Shown here: in pieces, positions 59,012-64,000 of the stretch | How the letters are laid out: each line of letters starts with the position of its first letter | How positions within the stretch are numbered: the stretch's first letter is position 1 | Assembly: GCA_000717735.1 (NCBI GenBank) | Contig: JOBE01000023.1 | Span: forward strand, 1 to 64,000 | DNA length: 64,000 nt | Source of the DNA: Streptomyces griseoluteus | GTDB lineage: Bacteria; Actinomycetota; Actinomycetes; Streptomycetales; Streptomycetaceae | Direction of reading: 5' to 3' | The notes under the pieces: model-generated | The model's input: only the letters and a program-made list of their open reading frames with translations | Database searches by the model: none | What the model was told of the DNA's origin: nothing | Position numbers and translations under genes: made by a program

Positions 59012-61377
59012 TCCGCGGTCTCGTGGGGATCGCGCTGCCGGGGCATGGCGGGCAGCAGCTGGTCGAGGAGGGCGGAGCGCCGGTGCGCGAAGGCCGGGTC
59101 GGCCTGGTAGTCGGAGTGGCCCAGGATCGGTTCCGGCAGCGGGTGTTCGCGGGTGCGGCCGTAGGCGACGGGGTCGGGAAGGACCGGGGCGTCGACGGCC
59201 GGCCTGCCGTCGTCGGCGGGGACCCTGACGGGTCCGCCGATGGGGTCGGTGGCGCGGTACAGGTTGCTCCAGCAGGAGACCGTACGGTTCAGGGCACGCA
59301 GCGCGTCGGGGCCGAAGTACGCGGGGAACCAGCGCCCGTAGAGCCGCTCCAGGGGTGAGCCGTACGTGAGGAGCGCGACGCGGCCCCGGGTGGCGGGCGG
59401 CAGCTGCCAGACGGCGGCGGCGGCGAGGACGCTGCCCTGGGAGTGCCCGGAGATGACGAGCCGGCCGCCGGTGCTCCGGGTCCAGGAGCTCATCCGCCAG
59501 GTCAGGTCGGGCACCGCCCGTTCGGCATAGCAGGGCGGGGCGAAGGGGTGGGCGGCGCGCGGCCAGAAGGTCCCGACGTCCCAGAGGATGCCGATGGTGC
59601 GGCGTGCGGAGGCGTCCTTGTAGGCGCGGCGGCCCCAGGTGACGAAGAGCAGGAAGCCGAAGCCGATCATCCAGGAGCCGAGGGCCTGGGTGGCGGAGGC
59701 GAGCGACGCGACGGCCGGGTGGGCGCCGTCGAAGGCCCGTCCGGGAACGTTTCCGCTGGCCCAGGCTCCGGCGACGGATGCGGCGCCGAGGAGCAGGGTG
59801 GCGCCGGAGACGACGCCGACGAGGACGGGCGCGGAGTCGGTGAGCGCCGCCCGCGCCCGGCCGGAGGCGATCTGTCCCGTACGGACCGGGTCGCCTTCGC
59901 CGGAGGTGTCGTAGTCGGCCTCGACCGTGGCGTGCAGCCGCCGGCCGGCGAGCACGGTCCGTACGGCGAGGAGGGCTGCGGGTGCGAGCAGCAGCAGGAG
60001 CAGGACGGGGATGACGGACGCCTGCCAGCTGAGCAGCACGGGCGGTGCGATCGGGGGGCCGCCGTGGGCCGCGCCGGGACCGTCGAGCCAGTCGGCGACG
60101 CGCTGGGCCACTCCCCCGGACATGACGCCGGCGAGGGCGCAGGCGAGCATGGCGACGGCGGGGCCGCCGAGTCCGCGCAGGGCCGTGCGCGGGTCCCGGC
60201 CGGGCCGCTGGAGCAGCAGGGCGACCACGCCGAGGGCGACGACCAGGCCGCCCTGGACGACGGTGAGGGTGCCGAAGGCCGCGTCGCCGGGGAGGGCGCC
60301 GCCGGACGTCCAGCCGGGGCGTGACCAGCCGGCGTAGAGGGCGGTGAGCAGGAGCAGGGCGAGCGAGGCGCCGGGCAGCCAGGAGACGAGGGCGCGTTCG
60401 AGGCTCAGGTCGAGGCGGCGTTCGCTGCGGCCGCGGCGGCAGACGACGAGGACGACGAGGACGAGGAAGGCGGCGACGGCGACCTGGAGGGCCGGTCCGA
60501 TGACGGCGCCGGCGCCCGCGCCGGGGGCGGTGGCGTCGTGCCGTGCGGTGGCCGTGGCGAGGGCGGCGGCCACGGTGAGGAACCCGGCGGCGGTGTGCGC
60601 GGCTCTGAGGCGGGCGACGAGCCGGCGCCCGAACCAGAAGCCGGGGCGGCCGAGGGCGGGCCGGATGCCACCGGGGCCGGGGCCGCCCTCGCCCCGGTCC
60701 GCGCTCTCCGTGTCGGCGCCCGGCTCCGCCACGGGGGCGTCGTAGCCCGTGGGCGGGCGCTGGGCCTCGTACGCGCTCCAGGTCCGGTTCGACAGGTACC
60801 AGAGGAGACCGACGAGCGCGGTCGGGACCAGGGCGGCGAGGGCGAGCCGGCGACCGGGCAGGGACCACCAGCCGTCGCGCACCGGGGAGAGGAAGCCGAG
60901 CCAGGAGTACGTGTCGGCGCAGGCGGCGGTCCCCGCGCACTGCCAGGCCGTCAGGTCGAGCGCGACCTCGCAGGCCGCGGCGGTCAGGAGCACGGTGAGC
61001 GTGAGGGCGACGAGCCGGACGAGGACCCCGTACAGCCGGACGAGCCGCGGGCGGCCCTGGGCGGGCGGGCGCATCCAGTGCGCCAGGTTGGCGACCATGA
61101 ACGGCAGGAGCAGCAGCCACAGGGCACGGGTGCCGTCGCCCGAGGTGAGGTTGGACCAGCAGTACGCCTCGGGGATCGGGCGGGCCGCGTACCGCTCGGG
61201 GTGGGCCTCGGCCTCGGTGTCCTCGGCACGCCGGTACACGGCGGCGGTGCGGTCGCCGGTGACCCGTACGGTCCTGGGGTCGTCGAGCACGTCCTGGGGG
61301 GTGGCTCCGCCGACTCCGTGGACGAGGAGTTCGAGCGCCGCGCCCCCGCTCTCCGGGGCGGGTGTGGCAGGGGACAC
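58981..61377 (-). CDS. Polytopic membrane protein with alpha/beta-hydrolase-like domain
   Basis: 798 residues, GTG start with GAGGAAG about 10 nt upstream. The N-terminal ~60 residues ([20 protein letters not shown]) form the first strand and oxyanion region of a lipase fold ('HGVGG'). About ten membrane helices follow (about 85-590). The C-terminal part has the nucleophile elbow GHSQGS (Ser646) and [20 protein letters not shown]. The hydrolase domain is thus split by the membrane region, as in some Streptomyces integral-membrane 'lipase-like' proteins. Substrate unknown. Convergent with the AAA+ fusion, overlapping it by 31 bp; its start is 134 bp from the divergent DeoR gene. Confidence 0.8.
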   Translation of the reverse strand: MSPATPAPESGGAALELLVHGVGGATPQDVLDDPRTVRVTGDRTAAVYRRAEDTEAEAHPERYAARPIPEAYCWSNLTSGDGTRALWLLLLPFMVANLAHWMRPPAQGRPRLVRLYGVLVRLVALTLTVLLTAAACEVALDLTAWQCAGTAACADTYSWLGFLSPVRDGWWSLPGRRLALAALVPTALVGLLWYLSNRTWSAYEAQRPPTGYDAPVAEPGADTESADRGEGGPGPGGIRPALGRPGFWFGRRLVARLRAAHTAAGFLTVAAALATATARHDATAPGAGAGAVIGPALQVAVAAFLVLVVLVVCRRGRSERRLDLSLERALVSWLPGASLALLLLTALYAGWSRPGWTSGGALPGDAAFGTLTVVQGGLVVALGVVALLLQRPGRDPRTALRGLGGPAVAMLACALAGVMSGGVAQRVADWLDGPGAAHGGPPIAPPVLLSWQASVIPVLLLLLLAPAALLAVRTVLAGRRLHATVEADYDTSGEGDPVRTGQIASGRARAALTDSAPVLVGVVSGATLLLGAASVAGAWASGNVPGRAFDGAHPAVASLASATQALGSWMIGFGFLLFVTWGRRAYKDASARRTIGILWDVGTFWPRAAHPFAPPCYAERAVPDLTWRMSSWTRSTGGRLVISGHSQGSVLAAAAVWQLPPATRGRVALLTYGSPLERLYGRWFPAYFGPDALRALNRTVSCWSNLYRATDPIGGPVRVPADDGRPAVDAPVLPDPVAYGRTREHPLPEPILGHSDYQADPAFAHRRSALLDQLLPAMPRQRDPHETADQGSSGRSSG

Positions 61378-61511
61378 TGAGGGGACTTCCTCTCAGGGTG
61401 GGAAGATGCGACGTCGGCATCAGGATCGCGGACGGTCGTGCCCCCGCGCACCGTTCCTCACCGAATCCGACGACCATCCCCTTGTCTCCTGCGGAAGGAC
61501 CGGCCCCGGCG

Positions 61512-62339
61512 GTGACTGACAACCAGAACCTCCTCGCGGAGCAGCGGCGTGCCCTGATCCTCGACGAGGTCCGGCGGCGCGGCGGTGTCCGGGTCAACGA
61601 ACTGACCCGGCGCCTCAGCGTCTCGGACATGACGATCCGTCGCGACCTGGACGCGCTGGCCCGCCAGGGCATGCTGGCGAAGGTGCACGGCGGAGCCGTT
61701 CCGGTGGTCGAGGCGAGCACCCACGAGCCGGGTTTCGCCGCCAAGTCGGTGCTCGAACCGAGCGCCAAGGACGACATCGCCCGGTCGGCGGCGGCCCTGG
61801 TCCCACCGGGCGCGGCGATCGCGCTGTCCGGCGGGACGACCACCTACGCCCTGGCCCGGCATCTGCTCGACGTGCCGGACCTGACGGTGGTGACGAACTC
61901 GGTGCGGGTCGCCGACGTGTTCCACGAGGACCGACTCGCGGGGGGCGGGGGCGAGTCGCGGCGCGGGGCGGCGACGGTCGTCCTGACGGGCGGAATGCGC
62001 ACCCCGTCCGACGCGCTGGTGGGGCCTGTGGCGGACCGGGCGGTCCGCTCGCTCCACTTCGACCTGCTGTTCCTCGGGGTGCACGGCATCTCGGTGGAGG
62101 CGGGCCTCTCGACGCCGAACCTGGCGGAGGCGGAGACGAACGGCTGCCTGATGCGTTCGGCGCGCCGGGTCGTGGTCGTCGCCGACCACACCAAGTGGGG
62201 GACGGTGGGCCTGAGTTCCTTCGCCGATCTGGACGAGGTGGACACCTGGGTGACGGACCGGGGCCTGCCCGAGGGCGTACGCGCCGAGGTCCTCGAACAT
62301 CTCCCGGGGCTCGTGGTGGCGGGCGAGGAACAGGCGTGA
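61512..62339 (+). CDS. DeoR/GlpR-family transcriptional regulator
   Basis: 275 residues from GTG 61512 (frame open further upstream but without family similarity). HTH: LLAEQRRALILDEVRRRGGV, VRVNELTRRLSVSDMTIRRD, LDALARQGMLAKVHGGAV, the hallmark of DeoR regulators. The DeoRC sugar-phosphate sensor domain has ALSGGTTTYALARHLLDVPD and VADHTKWG. Overlaps the downstream SRPBCC gene by 4 bp (GTGA), so the two are coupled. Sugar-phosphate ligand expected from the family; the target genes are not obvious here. Confidence 0.93.
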   Translation: MTDNQNLLAEQRRALILDEVRRRGGVRVNELTRRLSVSDMTIRRDLDALARQGMLAKVHGGAVPVVEASTHEPGFAAKSVLEPSAKDDIARSAAALVPPGAAIALSGGTTTYALARHLLDVPDLTVVTNSVRVADVFHEDRLAGGGGESRRGAATVVLTGGMRTPSDALVGPVADRAVRSLHFDLLFLGVHGISVEAGLSTPNLAEAETNGCLMRSARRVVVVADHTKWGTVGLSSFADLDEVDTWVTDRGLPEGVRAEVLEHLPGLVVAGEEQA

Positions 62340-62803
62340 GCCTCTTCCGGGTCGAGCGGCGGGTGCCGCTGGCGCCCGAGGAGGCGTGGCGGCGGCTGAC
62401 GGACTGGCCGGCGCACGGCCGCCAGGTGCCGCTGACCCGGACGAGGGTGCTGACGCCCGGGCCGAACGGGGCAGGGACCCGGTTCACGGCCCGTACGGGC
62501 GTCGGCCCCCTGTCCTTCGACGACCCGATGGAGGTCGTGCGCTGGGAGCCCCCGGCGGCCGGCCGGCCGGGAACGTGCCGCCTGGAGAAGTCGGGCCGGG
62601 TGGTGCGGGGCTGGGCCCTGGTCGAGGTGTCGGAGACGCCCGGCGGCGGCTCCCGGGTGGTGTGGACGGAGGAGCTGACGGTACGGGGGGTGCCGGGGGC
62701 CTTCGATCCCGTACTGGCGCGCGCGGGGCGGCTGTTGTTCGGGCGGGCGGTGGACGGACTGCTGCGGGACCCCCGGGGCGGGCGGGGCCGTTCCGTCCGT
62801 TAG
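62336..62803 (+). CDS. SRPBCC-family (polyketide-cyclase/START-like) protein
   Basis: 155 residues from GTG 62336. Begins VSLFRVERRVPLAPEEAWRR, the usual start of SRPBCC 'helix-grip' proteins, with LTDWPAHGRQVPLTRTRVLT and a C-terminal amphipathic helix LARAGRLLFGRAVDGLLRDP. It likely binds a hydrophobic ligand. Translationally coupled to the DeoR regulator gene. Confidence 0.82.
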   Translation: MSLFRVERRVPLAPEEAWRRLTDWPAHGRQVPLTRTRVLTPGPNGAGTRFTARTGVGPLSFDDPMEVVRWEPPAAGRPGTCRLEKSGRVVRGWALVEVSETPGGGSRVVWTEELTVRGVPGAFDPVLARAGRLLFGRAVDGLLRDPRGGRGRSVR

Positions 62804-62826
62804 GTCCCTGCCGACCCCTGTGCTGT

Positions 62827-62839
62827 TGACATCCTGTCA
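62827..62839. promoter_or_regulatory. TGACA-TCC-TGTCA palindrome over a -35-like TTGACA
   Basis: Perfect 5-bp arms with 3-nt spacer overlap TTGACA (62826-62831), 43 bp before the next SRPBCC gene. A repressor binding here would block the promoter. Confidence 0.45.
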
Positions 62840-62881
62840 GCTAGGGTGCTCTTTCGCTTCCGTCCAGGGGAGGTACGGTCC

Positions 62882-63382
62882 ATGGCACGCCGACTGAGGC
62901 CGGTGGAGCTCGACTTCACCGCATCCGCGCCCGTCCGTCTGGTCTTCACCGCGACCCTCGCGGCGCCGCCCGCGGCCGTCTACCGGTCGCTCGCCGTGGA
63001 GGTGGGAAGCATGCCCGCCTGGTTCACCTCCGTGGCCTCCGCCGTCCCGAACGGTGACGGGGCGGGCCGGACCGTCCGTCTGCGGGGCGGGATCCTCTTC
63101 GAGGAGACGATCCTCGCCTCCGAGCCCGACGTCCGGTACGCCTACCGGGTGGACGCCACGAACGCCCCCGGGGTCACGGCCCTCGCGGAGGAGTGGTCCC
63201 TCTCCCCCACCGGGAAGGGCACCCGGCTGCGGTGGACCATGGCGGCCGACGGCGCGGCCCCGTTCCGGATCGGGCTGCGCCTCGCGGGCCCGGGCGTGGG
63301 GATGTCGTTCCGGGACGCCGCGCGGCGGCTCGACCGGCGGCTCACTCCGGCCAGGCCCCGGACGCCAGGAACCGTTCGATAG
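62882..63382 (+). CDS. SRPBCC-family protein
   Basis: 166 residues from ATG 62882. VELDFTASAPVRLVFTATLA, APPAAVYRSLAVEVGSMPAW, then FEETILASEPDVRYAYRVDA and EEWSLSPTGKGTRLRWTMAA form the alternating strands of an SRPBCC fold, with a C-terminal helix MSFRDAARRLDRRL. Upstream palindrome over a -35-like box suggests repression. Its last 41 nt overlap the convergent cysteine-synthase-like gene. Confidence 0.8.
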   Translation: MARRLRPVELDFTASAPVRLVFTATLAAPPAAVYRSLAVEVGSMPAWFTSVASAVPNGDGAGRTVRLRGGILFEETILASEPDVRYAYRVDATNAPGVTALAEEWSLSPTGKGTRLRWTMAADGAAPFRIGLRLAGPGVGMSFRDAARRLDRRLTPARPRTPGTVR

Positions 63383-64000
63383 CGGCGCTGTAGGGGGCGA
63401 TGTCGAGCCCCTGGGCGGCCAGCCAGTCGTCGGAGTAGTACTTGTCCAGGTACCGCTCGCCGGGGTCGCAGATCAGGGTGACGATGCTGCCGGTCCGCTC
63501 GTGGGCGACCATCTCGGCCACGATCTTGAAGGCGCTCCACAGGCCGGTGCCGGTGGAGCCGCCCGCCTTGCGGCCGATCCCGGTCTCCAGGGCGCGGACG
63601 GCGGCGACGCTCGCCGCGTCGGGCACCTTCATCATGCGGTCGACGGCGCCGGGCACGAAGCTCGGCTCCATGCGGGGGCGGCCGATTCCCTCGATGCGCG
63701 AACCGCAGTCCGCGGTGGCGTTCGGGTCGTCGTGCGTCCAGCCGTCGAAGAAACAGGAGTTCTCCGGGTCGGCGACACAGATGCGGGTGTCGTGCTGCAT
63801 GTAGTGCACGTACCGGGCGATGGTCGCCGACGTGCCGCCGGTGCCGGCGGTGGCCACGATCCACGCGGGCTCCGGATAGCGCTCCAGCTTCAGCTGCTGG
63901 TACATCGACTCGGCGATGTTGTTGTTGCCGCGCCAGTCGGTGGCCCGCTCCGCGTACGTGAACTGGTCCATGTAGTGGCCGCCGGTGCGCTCGGCGAGGG
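63342..64000 (-). CDS. PLP-dependent cysteine synthase/desulfhydrase-family protein, 3' part (cut by window edge)
   Basis: About 219 C-terminal residues are visible; the start and the PLP-binding Lys lie beyond the right edge. LAERTGGHYMDQFTYAERAT, DWRGNNNIAESMYQQLKLER, VATAGTGGTSATIARYVHYM (phosphate-binding-type Gly/Thr loop) and TLICDPGERYLDKYYSDDWL match the actinobacterial cysteine synthase subfamily that includes the cysteine desulfhydrase Cds1. It would act on cysteine or O-acetylserine. Its 3' end overlaps the convergent SRPBCC gene by 41 bp. Confidence 0.88.
   Translation of the reverse strand, partial: LAERTGGHYMDQFTYAERATDWRGNNNIAESMYQQLKLERYPEPAWIVATAGTGGTSATIARYVHYMQHDTRICVADPENSCFFDGWTHDDPNATADCGSRIEGIGRPRMEPSFVPGAVDRMMKVPDAASVAAVRALETGIGRKAGGSTGTGLWSAFKIVAEMVAHERTGSIVTLICDPGERYLDKYYSDDWLAAQGLDIAPYSAAIERFLASGAWPE

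Noticed and set aside
56525..61843. Very long open frame on the minus strand (1772 codons)
   Set aside because: It is antisense to the AAA+ fusion and out of frame with the membrane hydrolase; the translation is Arg/Pro/Ala-rich shadow protein typical of high-GC DNA.
1..64000. tRNA, rRNA, riboswitch or intact prophage/integrative element
   Set aside because: Reading both strands showed no cloverleaf-like CCA-ended sequence, no recognised riboswitch core and no integrase or phage structural gene; a covariance-model scan would be decisive.

Overview
The window is high-GC DNA with strong G/C third-position bias, many GTG starts, tightly packed operons and family content typical of Streptomyces (bldA-type TTA codon, CebR-type operators, CBM2-linked cellulases, PucR/WYL/CGNR regulators, IS5 remnants, DUF6643-type protein). 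It looks like chromosomal arm or arm-proximal DNA: catabolic and transport genes are interspersed with decayed insertion sequences and gene fragments, and housekeeping-type genes become denser to the right. No rRNA, tRNA, CRISPR array or intact mobile element was seen.

Layout. 1-6.1 kb: the cut-off 5' end of a secreted DNRLRE/RHS-like gene, then a cellulolytic island: GH9 endoglucanase (minus), GH12-CBM2 endoglucanase and AA10 lytic polysaccharide monooxygenase-CBM2 (plus). Three CebR-type palindromes flank these genes, the third one in front of a GNAT gene. 6.2-18.4 kb: small enzymes, a CGNR regulator divergent from an MFS exporter, a ChrB-like/MFS pair, and an MFS gene divergent from an SBP_bac_5 lipoprotein plus fused DppB-DppC permease behind an iron-box-like operator. 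17.6-19.9 kb: globin-ferredoxin-reductase fusion with a PNPOx-type flavoprotein. 20.4-23.5 kb and 32.9-35.8 kb: two gene graveyards with IS5-family transposase remnants and truncated NUDIX, FxLYD, DoxX and 5'-nucleotidase genes. 23.7-28.3 kb: histidine kinase, ABC exporter and NarL-type regulator. 28.5-32.8 kb: WYL regulator/DinB-like enzyme, PhzF, 2H phosphoesterase, HNH-like protein. 36.4-40.6 kb: MHS transporter, PucR regulator and 3-hydroxybutyrate-dehydrogenase-like SDR. 40.7-45.7 kb: Nudix, Lnt, PH-like membrane protein, glutamate racemase, HpnB-like glycosyltransferase. 45.8-47.3 kb: secreted beta-helix protein behind a 19-bp palindrome and a good promoter.

47.7-54.2 kb is the most interesting region: a Cys-free double-glycine-leader peptide, a HlyD-like adaptor, a C39-peptidase ABC exporter and a second, peptidase-less ABC exporter, arranged like the NHLM-type bacteriocin secretion systems but with no maturation enzyme next to them. 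54.3-64 kb: DUF6643-like protein, MOSC protein, Rv1733c-like membrane protein, an unusual beta-helix/CbxX AAA+ fusion convergent with a membrane hydrolase, a DeoR regulator coupled to a SRPBCC protein, another SRPBCC protein, and the 3' part of a cysteine synthase/desulfhydrase-family gene cut by the right edge.

Functional links: the cellulases and LPMO act together on crystalline cellulose and probably share cello-oligosaccharide induction. The kinase/regulator pair probably controls the adjacent ABC exporter. The peptide exporter genes form one translationally coupled unit whose precursor is set apart by a strong stem-loop.
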